DNA of 64,000 nt, taken from NCBI GenBank assembly GCA_045638645.1, contig JAZUBU010000015.1, positions 167,028-231,027 of the forward strand, written 5' to 3'. A program made the translations under genes and the position numbers. Shown here piece after piece: positions 56,867 through 64,000 of this stretch (positions are counted from its first letter, which is position 1; every line of letters begins with the position of its first letter). Under the pieces are notes generated by a model. The model was not told where the DNA came from. It made no database searches and was given only the letters and a program-made list of their open reading frames with translations. The DNA comes from JAGCJX01 sp045638645. Its GTDB lineage: Bacteria; Bacteroidota; Bacteroidia; Bacteroidales; UBA932.

Positions 56867-58210
56867 ATGAACGGCAAAATTCCTTCTGAATTGGGAACCG
56901 CAAAGGTGAGTAAACTCTTGCGTCAGTATGCGATCCCGGCCATCATTGCAATGACGGCATCTTCTCTGTACAACATGGTGGACAGCATCTTCATCGGGCA
57001 AGGTGTGGGTCCTTATGCCATTTCCGGTCTGGCCTTGACCTTTCCTCTGATGAACCTGGCAACGGCCTTTGGTACGTTGGTTGGTGTAGGGGCTTCGACT
57101 TTGTTGTCCGTGCTCTTGGGACAGCGGAATTACGAGGTCGCCCGTCGTGTCTTGGGAAATGTCGTGATATTGAATACCATCATTGGCTTTCTTTTTGCAG
57201 CCGTGACGTTGACCTTCCTGGATCCTATCCTGTATTTCTTTGGAGCGAGTGAGCAGACCATCAGCTATGCCCGCGATTACATGGTCATCATCCTCTTGGG
57301 AAACATCATCACGCACATCTATTTTGGTTTGAACTCGTTGTTGCGCTCTTCCGGCCATCCTAAACAGGCCATGGTTGCGACCATCCTGACGGTTTTGCTC
57401 AATGCTGTTTTGGACCCGATTTTTATCTTTGGCTTCGGGTGGGGTATCCGGGGAGCTGCGATTGCAACCGTGCTGGCACAGAGTGTGTCTCTGGTGTGGA
57501 TTGTCCGCCGATTTATGAATCGCAACGAGTTGATTCACTTTGAGAAAGGAAAGTTTGGCCTGGATTGGCAGATCGCAAAGAAATCCATGTCCATCGGTAT
57601 GGCTCCTTTCCTGATGAATTTTGTCTCCTGCTTCATTGTGATCTTCCTGAATCAAAGTTTGAAAAAATACGGAGGCGATTTGGCGATTGGGGCCTATGGC
57701 ATTGTCAACCGCATCGTCTTTCTGTTCCTGATGATCTGCATGGGGTTGACGCAGGGCATGCAGCCCATTGCTGGATATAATTTTGGCGCCAAGCAATACG
57801 ATCGCGTCAAGGAGGTTTTGTGGAAGACCCTGGGTTTTGCCTTTGCAGTGATGTGTGTCGGCTTTGTGGTCTGTGAATTGTTCCCCCGTACGGTGGTTTC
57901 TATTTTTACTACGGATGAGGAACTGATCAGCAATGCTGCGATCGGTCTTCGTACCATCATGATGGCGTTTCCGCTGGTGGGTATCCAGGTAGTGATCAGT
58001 AACTTTTTCCAAAGTCTAGGCTATGTCGGTCGGGCAACGTTCTTGTCCTTGTCCCGTCAGTTGCTTTTTCTCTTGCCTTTGTTGGTATTCCTGCCGAGGA
58101 TTTTTGAGATCAAAGGTGTCTGGATGTCATTGCCTGTCTCAGACGCCATCTCGTGTGCCGTTGCCGTGGTACTTTTGTTCCAATTCTTGAAAAATTTTAA
58201 ATCCGAATAA
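56867..58210 (+). CDS. MATE family efflux transporter
   Basis: 447-residue inner-membrane antiporter with 12 spans, expelling cationic compounds in exchange for Na+ or H+. Both halves carry the family repeats: YAIPAIIAMTASSLYNMVDSIFIGQGVGP in the first and GMAPFLMNFVSCFIVIFLNQSLKKYGGD in the second, plus GMQPIAGYNFGA near 300, typical of the MepA/DinF side. Overlap-free junction of 1 bp with the cytidylate-kinase-like gene, a pair often seen in anaerobes. Substrate unknown. Confidence 0.94.
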   Translation: MNGKIPSELGTAKVSKLLRQYAIPAIIAMTASSLYNMVDSIFIGQGVGPYAISGLALTFPLMNLATAFGTLVGVGASTLLSVLLGQRNYEVARRVLGNVVILNTIIGFLFAAVTLTFLDPILYFFGASEQTISYARDYMVIILLGNIITHIYFGLNSLLRSSGHPKQAMVATILTVLLNAVLDPIFIFGFGWGIRGAAIATVLAQSVSLVWIVRRFMNRNELIHFEKGKFGLDWQIAKKSMSIGMAPFLMNFVSCFIVIFLNQSLKKYGGDLAIGAYGIVNRIVFLFLMICMGLTQGMQPIAGYNFGAKQYDRVKEVLWKTLGFAFAVMCVGFVVCELFPRTVVSIFTTDEELISNAAIGLRTIMMAFPLVGIQVVISNFFQSLGYVGRATFLSLSRQLLFLLPLLVFLPRIFEIKGVWMSLPVSDAISCAVAVVLLFQFLKNFKSE

Positions 58211-58211
58211 T

Positions 58212-58811
58212 ATGAAAACGTGTAAACGCATTTGCATCGGTCGTGAGTTGGGTAGTGGGGGTAGAGAGGTCGCTCGTTTGTTGTCAGAAAGATTGTCCAT
58301 ACCCTGTTATGACCGCGAGCTGCTGTCGCGGGCTTCAAAAGAAAGTGGTTTGGCCACCGAGTTCTTTGAGCAGTCGGATGAACGCACGTTTCTCAGTACC
58401 CTTCGGGGATGGCTCCAAGGCGGAATGGACGGTCGTGAGCAAGGTTCTGTACTCTCGGAGGACCATCTTTTTCAGTTGCAGAGTGAGACCATTGCACAAA
58501 TCGCGCAAGAGGGACCGGCCATCTTTTTGGGCCGTTGTGCCGATTATGTATTGCGGGATCGCCCGGATACCATCACTATTTTCCTGACGGCCAGCCTGGA
58601 AGACCGTATCAAACGGTTGGAACAGACATTGGGTGTGAACGAAAAAGAAGCACGCGAGATGATCGAAAAGGGTGATCGCAAGCGTGCTGCCTATTATAAT
58701 TTCTATACGTTCAAAAAGTGGGGAGCCGCAGCTTCGTACGACTTCTGTTTCAATACTTCTCTTTTGGGTGTGGAGAAGACGGTTGATTTGATCATCCGCC
58801 TTATTTCGTAG
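58212..58811 (+). CDS. Cytidylate-kinase-like protein
   Basis: 199-residue P-loop kinase relative. The phosphate loop is present as GRELGSGGREVARLLSERL at 10-28, followed by YDRELLSRAS, FLGRCADYVLRD near 110 and an Arg-rich lid DRKRAAYYNFYTFKKWG near 155. True cytidylate kinase (Cmk) has a different NMP-binding region, so nucleotide specificity is open. It is cotranscribed with the MATE pump. Its last 11 bp overlap the 3' end of the convergent FKBP gene. Confidence 0.88.
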   Translation: MKTCKRICIGRELGSGGREVARLLSERLSIPCYDRELLSRASKESGLATEFFEQSDERTFLSTLRGWLQGGMDGREQGSVLSEDHLFQLQSETIAQIAQEGPAIFLGRCADYVLRDRPDTITIFLTASLEDRIKRLEQTLGVNEKEAREMIEKGDRKRAAYYNFYTFKKWGAAASYDFCFNTSLLGVEKTVDLIIRLIS

Positions 58812-59811
58812 TATCTTCTACCCAGATTTCGAAGAACAAAGGTTCCCAAGCCGGGACACCACCGGTAGCGGCATTGCTGTTGCTGCCGTATCCCCAATCC
58901 GAAGAGAAGAAGGTGATGGCACGTTCGCCGTAGTTCATGCCGTGTACGGCACGCACAAAGCCTTTGACCATCTCATTCTCTTCATACATCTGTTCCAATG
59001 AATCCTTATACGTGAGGTCCAGGGCCTTGTAATTGTTCTCGTTGCCGGAATAGAAGCGGTAACGTTTGGCAGTATCCGGTATGTTGGTGTCAAAGACCTG
59101 GCCGGAGAGGTAGCGTCCGACATAACGGACTTGTACTTGTACGTTGTCCGGAATGCTGTCATGGGTGCGGTCCCCGACAACTTTGAAATAGTAGCCCTTG
59201 TTCAAGGAGTCCAGGCTGTTCTGATACAGGTAGGAGTAACGGGCCAGACGGTTGATTTCATACAACTGCCGGTCGCGGATGATGCTGTCCAACTGAACAT
59301 CGTAGATGATGATGGAAGAGCTTCCGGATGCGGTGATGTTGGCATTGTCCTCGTCTGAAGCGAGCCACGGGGGAATGATGCCCCGGCTTTTCCCTCCCAG
59401 ACGGATGGTTCGGATCAGCTCATCCAGCCCGTCGTTGACCCCGTTCTCACCCAATTTCCACAGATGCTTGCCGTAGTAGGCGTTGGTCTTGTAGGTGCCC
59501 ATTTCCTTGGCAGTAGCTTCGTAGGAACTTTCAAGGATGGTATTGTTCAGGGAACGGACTTCGTATTGTACTTGTACATAGCAAGAATCGTAGCGGATGA
59601 TATCCCCGTATCCAGAGGAGAGGGGAATGATGTACATTCCCGATGGGGTGGGTTGGTATTGGTCTCCGTAATTGGTTTTGATGTAGGCTTCCAGGATGCG
59701 TCGTTGGACCTCCTCTTCTGTTTCTTGCTGTTCTACGGCGCAAGCAACCGCCATCAGTCCAAACAGGACCATCCACAAAGTATTGAAAAGCTTGTTCATA
59801 TTCATCTTCAT
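58801..59811 (-). CDS. FKBP-type peptidyl-prolyl isomerase lipoprotein, two-domain
   Basis: 336 residues from ATG 59811; ATG 59799 (MNKLFNTLWM) is also possible. Lipoprotein signal ending MAVAC. Two FKBP-like units seem present: one around 60-190 (YDSCYVQVQYEVRSLNNTILESSY, LIRTIRLGGKSRGIIPPWLA) and one around 220-336 (VQVQVRYVGRYLSGQVFDTN, FVRAVHGMNYGERAITFFSSDWGYG, PLFFEIWVED). They match the plan of FKBP folds, with weak active-site conservation. Likely an outer-membrane-associated folding factor. It follows the other FKBP-like gene by 5 bp. Confidence 0.85.
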   Translation of the reverse strand: MKMNMNKLFNTLWMVLFGLMAVACAVEQQETEEEVQRRILEAYIKTNYGDQYQPTPSGMYIIPLSSGYGDIIRYDSCYVQVQYEVRSLNNTILESSYEATAKEMGTYKTNAYYGKHLWKLGENGVNDGLDELIRTIRLGGKSRGIIPPWLASDEDNANITASGSSSIIIYDVQLDSIIRDRQLYEINRLARYSYLYQNSLDSLNKGYYFKVVGDRTHDSIPDNVQVQVRYVGRYLSGQVFDTNIPDTAKRYRFYSGNENNYKALDLTYKDSLEQMYEENEMVKGFVRAVHGMNYGERAITFFSSDWGYGSNSNAATGGVPAWEPLFFEIWVEDTTK

Positions 59812-59816
59812 CGTAC

Positions 59817-60371
59817 TCAATCGTTTTTCTTCACCTCTTCGATCCAGTATTCAAAGATCAGGGGTGATAGTTTGGGTATGCTGTTGAGGGCTTCGTTGCC
59901 GAACCCGTATTTTGCGGAAAAGACAATGTATCCGTATTCGCCGGTACGGACACCGTAAAAACCATTCTCCAGGCCGGGGATCCAGACCCCTTTGTGGTAC
60001 AGCCATTCTTCGATTTCAAAATCGGCGTCTGTGATTTCAAAGTTCTTGGAAGCGGCGGTCTGTTCGTGGTTGGTGGCAAAGAGTGCGCCCGGACCGTTGC
60101 TGAAAATGTAGCCGGCGTAGTAAAACCGGACGGAATCGCTGTATTGTAAGGAATCTGCCAGCAATACCCGGTTTTCATCCAGGCCTTCCTGGATGACGAT
60201 GCGGTTGGATCCGTGGTTGCGGACGACGCGGAAACGGTCTTGCTGGGTGGTGACAAACCGTTCAATCTGTTCTTCCTGGGTAGAGTATTTCGTTTCCAGT
60301 TCCTGCTTGGTGCAGGAGGAAAACAACAGTACTGCAGAAATCGCAATGTATTGGAACAGTCTTTGATTCAT
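59817..60371 (-). CDS. FKBP-like lipoprotein, single domain
   Basis: 184 residues from ATG 60371 with lipoprotein signal MNQRLFQYIAISAVLLFSSC. One FKBP-like domain: SVRFYYAGYIFSNGPGALFATN, WIPGLENGFYGVRTGEYGYIVFSAKYGFGNEALNSIP and PLIFEYWIEEVKK, the usual strand order with the IPxxxPLxFxxE ending. A much longer in-frame extension upstream overlaps the DHH gene and is not protein-like. Middle gene of DHH-FKBP-FKBP. GldI-like folding proteins sit next to DHH phosphoesterases in other Bacteroidetes, though no gliding genes are seen here. Confidence 0.85.
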   Translation of the reverse strand: MNQRLFQYIAISAVLLFSSCTKQELETKYSTQEEQIERFVTTQQDRFRVVRNHGSNRIVIQEGLDENRVLLADSLQYSDSVRFYYAGYIFSNGPGALFATNHEQTAASKNFEITDADFEIEEWLYHKGVWIPGLENGFYGVRTGEYGYIVFSAKYGFGNEALNSIPKLSPLIFEYWIEEVKKND

Positions 60372-60402
60372 TTTTTTGTGTAACGGCTTTAATGTACAAA
60401 AC

Positions 60403-61401
60403 TTATGCCTGGCCCTCCATTTGTTCCATAAAGGTGCGGACGGCATTTTCAAAGTAGGCCGGCACATCTTTGATGGGAATGTACAACCTGCCTCCCGCTG
60501 CGTTCTCGTGACCGCCTCCGTTGAAAAATTGTTGGGACAATTGGTTGGCGGAGAAGCCTCGTTTGGACCGTAAGGAGACACGAACATAACCTTCCGTCGT
60601 TTCAGTAAACAAGGCGGAAAGACGTACATGCTTCGTTTGCAACGGCAAATTTACAAAACCCTCGGATTCTCCCGATAAATAATCGAATTTTTTCTGGTCA
60701 CTCAGGGTGAGCAGCATGAGTTCTGCTCCCAGTTCGTTGTACCGGGTGCGGCGTTTGGTCAGCAGATACCCCATCAGATCGAGTCGGTTGGGACGGCTGG
60801 AACGGTTCAGACGGTCGGTGATTTCATCCAGATCAATGCCTTGTTCGGTGACGTCTGCTGCCATACGGAACGTTGCCGGAGAGGTGGAGTTGGCGAAGTG
60901 GTTGGTGTCGGTCAGCAACCCGGTGGTGAGGCTGTACAATGTATTATAAGGTATGTTGTTGGCCTGATTGTCCACGGCAGGCTGTTGTAGAAGCTGGTAA
61001 TATACGAGTTCGCAGGTAGAGGACCGGAAGGGTTCGGAGATGACCTGATCGAACGCGGTGTTTTCGGGATTGAGGTGGTGGTCCAACAAAATTTTTCGGG
61101 CTTTGGAGCGGGATGCAGCGGCTTCGGCACTGCCACTTCGCTTCAACTGGTTGAAGTCCATGCAGATCAGGATTTCGCAATTTTCCAGCAGCTGGTCTCC
61201 CTGTTTTGTCTCCTGGCTGTGAATGCACAGACGCTCCGGGAGCAGGTGACGTAAATTCTCCGGACAGGGGTCCGGCAAGACGAGTGTGGGCAAGTAGCCG
61301 AGGTTTTCCAGGTAATGGTACAGTCCGGTAGTGGAACCTACCGCATCACCGTCGGGATGTGTATGTGTCAGCAAGCAAATGCTGAGATTTCTTTTTTCCA
61401 T
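60403..61401 (-). CDS. DHH/DHHA1 phosphoesterase, NrnA-like
   Basis: 332 residues, cytosolic. Probable nanoRNase and/or pAp phosphatase. Metal-binding motifs: THTHPDGDAVGS at 12-23, ICMDFNQ near 80, ILLDHHLNPEN (DHH) near 108, TDTNHF near 165, and the C-terminal DHHA1 substrate motif NGGGHENAAGG near 295. The N-terminus is shorter than in most NrnA proteins, starting only 11 residues before the first motif. First gene of a three-gene operon with two FKBP-like lipoproteins. Confidence 0.92.
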   Translation of the reverse strand: MEKRNLSICLLTHTHPDGDAVGSTTGLYHYLENLGYLPTLVLPDPCPENLRHLLPERLCIHSQETKQGDQLLENCEILICMDFNQLKRSGSAEAAASRSKARKILLDHHLNPENTAFDQVISEPFRSSTCELVYYQLLQQPAVDNQANNIPYNTLYSLTTGLLTDTNHFANSTSPATFRMAADVTEQGIDLDEITDRLNRSSRPNRLDLMGYLLTKRRTRYNELGAELMLLTLSDQKKFDYLSGESEGFVNLPLQTKHVRLSALFTETTEGYVRVSLRSKRGFSANQLSQQFFNGGGHENAAGGRLYIPIKDVPAYFENAVRTFMEQMEGQA

Positions 61402-61436
61402 CGATTCGTTTTTTCAGATGCAAAATTAAAAATATA

Positions 61437-61467
61437 TTGCAAGTGCTAATTATTATTTTTACTTTTG
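61437..61467 (+). promoter_or_regulatory. Promoter of the 61513 gene / DUF3822 / rsmD operon
   Basis: TTG (61437-61439), 20 nt, TACTTTTG (61460-61467). Start expected near 61473, leader about 40 nt. Confidence 0.6.
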
Positions 61468-61512
61468 TAGGTCCATTTCATTATGAAGAACTATAGATAA
61501 TTGATTCACAAT

Positions 61513-62124
61513 ATGTTAAAGAAATTACTTACTTATCTGATCTTCCCGGCCATCATCGTAGTTTTGGCTTATTTGATTTTTGACAGCATCATGACTCCGG
61601 TTCGTTTCGAAAGCGAATTGGATCGCAGGGAAGAAGTGGCTATCCAACGCCTGAAAGACATTCGTGACTTGCAAGTGATGTTCAAAGCTGTGAACGGTCG
61701 TTACACAGCCGATGTGGACAGCTTGATTGACCTCTACAACAATGGTCAGATGACTGTTGTGCGCCAAATCGGTTCTATGGACGACTCTTTGGCAGTGGCT
61801 CAAAAACGGGTATTCCGTGACAGCGTTAAAATCGCAATCAAGGACACTTTGTTCAACAGCCGCACCAATTTCTTCGCAGATTCATTGCGTTATATTCCTT
61901 TCTCAGGCAAAGAACCCGTTCAATTGGAAGCTGTGGTTCGTATCGTGTCTGGTGTGAACGTTCCTTTGTTTGAAGCCCGTATGCCTTACCAATTGTTGTT
62001 GAAAGGTATGGATCAACAATTGATCATCAACTTGAATGCTGATCAAGAAGCCATGCACCGTTACACCGGTCTGATGGTAGGTAGTGTTACCAGTCCGAAC
62101 AACAACGCCGGTAACTGGGAATAA
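61513..62124 (+). CDS. Conserved single-span membrane protein of unknown function
   Basis: 203 residues from ATG 61513; one N-terminal membrane span (KLLTYLIFPAIIVVLAYLIFDSI) followed by a soluble part expected in the periplasm. It opens with a helical stretch (RREEVAIQRLKDIRDLQVMFKAVNGRYTADVDSLIDLYNNG) like the stalk of a type IV pilin-type protein, then beta-rich sequence. No catalytic motif. Codon use is that of a highly expressed gene. It heads an operon with DUF3822 (12 bp) and rsmD. I recall similar genes only from Bacteroidales; role unknown. Confidence 0.75.
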   Translation: MLKKLLTYLIFPAIIVVLAYLIFDSIMTPVRFESELDRREEVAIQRLKDIRDLQVMFKAVNGRYTADVDSLIDLYNNGQMTVVRQIGSMDDSLAVAQKRVFRDSVKIAIKDTLFNSRTNFFADSLRYIPFSGKEPVQLEAVVRIVSGVNVPLFEARMPYQLLLKGMDQQLIINLNADQEAMHRYTGLMVGSVTSPNNNAGNWE

Positions 62125-62136
62125 TCAAGAAATACA

Positions 62137-62877
62137 ATGGCTGTACTGCTGACCAAACGGTTGAGCAAGGATACGGTCCAATACGGATTAACCATTCAAG
62201 TCGGCTTGAGTGGTTTTTCTTTTAAGATAAAGGACCGGAAGGGGAACTTGTTCCACCACGAGACCGTTCAATACCCCCATCGAGTATATGCTGCTGTTGA
62301 CTTGGAACAACCGTTGAAGAAAGCGGTTGTTTCCCACCCCTTGTTGCGCCATCCGTACGGGTCTGTCAAAGTTTATTTTGATACGGAGAAGCATACGCTG
62401 GTGCCCCAGGACTGTACTGAGTCGGAATTGTCTCAATTGCAAATCTTGTATGATATCCACGAATACGACGAGGTGACTCGGATACCTGTTCCGGAAACGG
62501 AGGCGGCTTTGCTGTATGCGATGCCGACCGCTGTCACTTCGTTGCGAAACCGCTTGAATTCCGAAGTTTTTGAGTTTTATCCGGTCATCGTCGGACTTCT
62601 TCAGGATGTTGTGGCTGTGCCCGACCACAACCGGGTGTTGTGTGCTTACGAAGGAAATCATATCCACGTCGTGGCCTCAGAAGGGGGGGCCTTGCGTTTG
62701 GCTGTTTCTTATCCAGTGGCCGACTTTGATACCGCTTGTTACTATTTGTTTGCGGTCATGCGGGAAGTGATGTTCAATCCGGGATTGACTACCTTGCGCT
62801 ATTATGGTCCGCTTTCAGAAAAAAGAGAAGCTTTGTTGAAACGTTATTTTTCAGGAGTACAACGATGCGAATTGTAG
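62137..62877 (+). CDS. DUF3822 family protein
   Basis: 246 residues, no signal peptide. The order of blocks fits DUF3822, a Bacteroidetes-only family with an actin/ASKHA-like fold predicted: LTIQVGLSGFSFKIKD near 20, KAVVSHPLLRHPYGSVKVYF near 70, LYAMPTAVTSLRNRL near 125, YEGNHIHVVASEGGALRLAVSYP near 175 and YFLFAVMREV near 200 as YYLFAVMREV. It nearly always precedes rsmD, as here, where the rsmD ATG lies 13 bp inside it. Function unknown. Confidence 0.88.
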   Translation: MAVLLTKRLSKDTVQYGLTIQVGLSGFSFKIKDRKGNLFHHETVQYPHRVYAAVDLEQPLKKAVVSHPLLRHPYGSVKVYFDTEKHTLVPQDCTESELSQLQILYDIHEYDEVTRIPVPETEAALLYAMPTAVTSLRNRLNSEVFEFYPVIVGLLQDVVAVPDHNRVLCAYEGNHIHVVASEGGALRLAVSYPVADFDTACYYLFAVMREVMFNPGLTTLRYYGPLSEKREALLKRYFSGVQRCEL

Positions 62878-63407
62878 GAGGTACATTAAAAGGACGTTCG
62901 TTTGATCCGCCTGCGCGGTTTGGATCACGTCCCACAACAGATTTTGCGAAGGAGGGCTTGTTCAATATCATTTCCAACGAATGGGACTTGGAGGGTTGTG
63001 CCGTATTGGATTTGTTTGCCGGTACGGGTGCTATCTCCTTTGAGTTTGCTTCGCGGGGGGCCAACCCGGTTTATGCGATTGAGATGAACAGTCTGCATGC
63101 AATGACCCTTCGCAAGAATGTAGGAGTGTTGGGGCTGGAGAAGGTAGTACAGGTTGTTCGGAACAACGTCTTTGACTTTATTCCACTCTGCCGGATGCAG
63201 TATGATTTGATTTTTGCGGACCCTCCGTACGACTTGGATCAGCTGGAATTGATTCCTGAAAAAATTTTTTCGGCGAATTTGCTCAAAGAAGGAGGCCAAT
63301 TTATTTTGGAGCATCCAGACGCCTATTCCTTTGAAAATCATCCGTTTTACTTAAAAGAACGAAAATATGGAAATGTCCATTTCACTTTTTTTGAAAAAAA
63401 AGTTTGA
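62865..63407 (+). CDS. rsmD: 16S rRNA (guanine(966)-N2)-methyltransferase
   Basis: 180-residue Rossmann-fold SAM methyltransferase that modifies G966 of 16S rRNA in the assembling 30S subunit. Start MRIVGGTLKGRSFDPP is standard; RPTTDFAKEGLFNII near 27-41, SAM motif LDLFAGTGAISFEFASRGA near 50-68 and catalytic FADPPYD near 120 are intact. It overlaps DUF3822 by 13 bp. A longer in-frame version from 62736 lies inside DUF3822 and is not supported. Confidence 0.95.
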   Translation: MRIVGGTLKGRSFDPPARFGSRPTTDFAKEGLFNIISNEWDLEGCAVLDLFAGTGAISFEFASRGANPVYAIEMNSLHAMTLRKNVGVLGLEKVVQVVRNNVFDFIPLCRMQYDLIFADPPYDLDQLELIPEKIFSANLLKEGGQFILEHPDAYSFENHPFYLKERKYGNVHFTFFEKKV

Positions 63408-63423
63408 AAAAAGTTCGATTTTT

Positions 63424-63454
63424 TTTGGAGTTTGAAAAATAGTGTCTATATTTG
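63424..63454 (+). promoter_or_regulatory. Consensus promoter of tRNA-Asp
   Basis: TTTG (63424-63427), 19 nt, TATATTTG (63447-63454). Start expected near 63460, 22 nt before the mature 5' end. Confidence 0.7.
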
Positions 63455-63481
63455 CAATCCCAAACGGGAACCAGACGAATT

Positions 63482-63555
63482 GGTGCGGTAGTTCAGCTGG
63501 TTAGAATACCGGCCTGTCACGCCGGGGGTCGCGGGTTCGAGTCCCGTCCGCACCG
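63482..63555 (+). tRNA. tRNA-Asp (anticodon GTC)
   Basis: Cloverleaf with acceptor GGTGCGG/CCGCACC, D-arm GTTC/GAAT, anticodon stem CCGGC/GCCGG with loop CTGTCAC (anticodon 63516-63518), T-arm GCGGG/CCCGT with one mismatch-type pair and TTCGAGT. Discriminator G; CCA not encoded. 74 nt. Confidence 0.95.
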
Positions 63556-63559
63556 CAAA

Positions 63560-63607
63560 GAGGGTGGCTAAAAAGTCAAAGACTGATTAGCCACTCTCTC
63601 TTTTTAT
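63560..63607 (+). terminator. Terminator of tRNA-Asp
   Basis: GTGGCTA (63564-63570) with TAGCCAC (63588-63594), extended by GAG/CTC, followed by TTTTT. The next 80 bases hold nothing recognisable. Confidence 0.8.
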
Positions 63608-63684
63608 AGTATGTCCAATGCCATGTCTTTTGGGTGCAGATTGATTTGCCTCCTTTTTAGAAACAAAAGTCGAGGTTGGCCATA

Positions 63685-63730
63685 TCGAAAACAAGAAAGG
63701 GGCTTGACTAATACATTTAGTCAAGCCCCT
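63685..63730 (-). terminator. Terminator of the Rpn-type gene
   Basis: Perfect 13-bp stem AGGGGCTTGACTA (63698-63710) with TAGTCAAGCCCCT (63718-63730), loop of 7, T-rich on the minus-strand side. Confidence 0.85.
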
Positions 63731-63752
63731 AGTCGTTAATAGACGGGAGAAA

Positions 63753-64000
63753 TTACAATGCCTCGACTTCTTCAAGTGTCAAGCCCGTCGCTTTGGCGAT
63801 GTCTGCTGTTGAGATGCCGAGAGCCTTTAAATTCTTTGCTACGGCGAGACGTTCTTCTGCACGCCCTTCTCGTCGTGCGGTTTGTTTGATGTTTTCCCAA
63901 TCGCGTTCTGTAATCATATCCTTATCGTATTGTTGTCGTTTTTCTACGCTGAATTCAGCAATTTCAGCGGCTTCGAACAACCGTCGGAAGATATCAGTCT
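63753..64000 (-). CDS. Rpn/PD-(D/E)XK nuclease family protein, C-terminal end only
   Basis: The frame is open to the window edge; 82 residues are visible (starting TDIFRRLFEAAEIAEFSVEKRQQYDKD and ending TGLTLEEVEAL). The F-x-x-L-F-E-x-A-E-I-A-x-F pattern, then a helical Arg/Glu-rich stretch (ARREGRAEERLAVAKNLKALG) and a short helix-turn-helix-like end (ISTADIAKATGLTLEEVEAL), is the usual tail of recombination-promoting nuclease / putative transposase proteins, which are multi-copy in Bacteroidales. The nuclease domain itself lies outside. Family call from the tail only. Confidence 0.8.
   Translation of the reverse strand, partial: TDIFRRLFEAAEIAEFSVEKRQQYDKDMITERDWENIKQTARREGRAEERLAVAKNLKALGISTADIAKATGLTLEEVEAL

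Noticed and set aside
1..64000. CRISPR array, rRNA operon, insertion sequence or prophage
   Set aside because: No regularly spaced repeats, rRNA, transposase with inverted repeats, integrase or phage structural genes were seen; only an Rpn tail at the right edge.

Overview
This 64 kb window is chromosomal DNA from a gut-type anaerobe of the order Bacteroidales, at roughly 50% GC. The evidence is promoters of the Bacteroidetes type (TTTG or TTG, 18-20 nt, then TAnnTTTG), secreted proteins that are mostly lipoproteins or TonB-linked outer-membrane barrels, an S46 dipeptidyl peptidase, GH92 and GH109 glycosidases, DUF2795, DUF4136, DUF5723 and DUF3822 families, and the order clpC / gyrA / TPR protein. 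I cannot name the genus. No phage, integrated element, CRISPR array or rRNA operon is visible; the only hint of mobile DNA is the tail of an Rpn-type nuclease at the right edge.

Layout. 1-2.1 kb: folE (cut by the left edge), a LolD/MacB-like ATPase, a PduO-type cobalamin adenosyltransferase and a DUF2795 protein. 2.2-7.3 kb: a complete L-fucose operon read leftwards (fucI, fucA, fucK, fucP). 7.4-12.6 kb: a very large acidic lipoprotein of unknown function, followed 4 bp later by a DUF5723 outer-membrane protein. 12.7-17.4 kb: rmuC, a DUF4136 lipoprotein plus small barrel, galM and a helical lipoprotein. 17.5-23.2 kb: tRNA-Lys(CTT), then an operon for GH109, a NahK-like sugar kinase and GH92. 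23.3-30 kb: ahcY, a compact fabH-fabF-fabZ set, a His-rich small protein and a TonB-dependent receptor. 30-34.6 kb: an anaerobic redox and stress block (EFR1 flavodoxin-ferredoxin, hemerythrin protein, LuxR regulator with a degenerate receiver, reverse rubrerythrin, [FeFe] hydrogenase). 34.7-37.5 kb: a porin-like protein, a META lipoprotein, tRNA-Lys(TTT) and a protein resembling the accessory domain of phage homing endonucleases. 37.5-45.2 kb: clpC, gyrA, a TPR protein and an apparently frameshifted membrane gene. 45.3-52.6 kb: cysteine desulfidase, DPP11-type peptidase, AI-2E-family permease, a PurF paralogue without the glutaminase cysteine, and a short ComEC. 52.7-56 kb: ackA-ptb-buk. 56-64 kb: patatin, MATE pump with a cytidylate-kinase-like protein, a DHH phosphoesterase with two FKBP-like lipoproteins, a DUF3822/rsmD operon, tRNA-Asp and the Rpn tail.

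How the genes fit together. The fucose operon, GH109, GH92, the anomeric kinase and galM point to foraging on host mucin and N-glycans. DPP11 and cysteine desulfidase point to peptide and amino-acid use. AckA with Ptb and Buk would recover ATP from acyl-CoA as acetate and butyrate-type acids. The hydrogenase, reverse rubrerythrin, EFR1 and hemerythrin proteins suit a strict anaerobe that must dispose of reductant and survive oxygen or NO.

The most unusual points are the degenerate LuxR receiver next to the hemerythrin gene, the PurF paralogue with Gly for the catalytic Cys, ClpC with Asn in its first Walker A, FucA with Gln for a zinc His, the lipoprotein/DUF5723 pair, an orphan promoter followed by hairpins (candidate small RNA), and the frameshifted gene at 44.2-45.2 kb. 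All family assignments come from reading the sequence; no database search was run.
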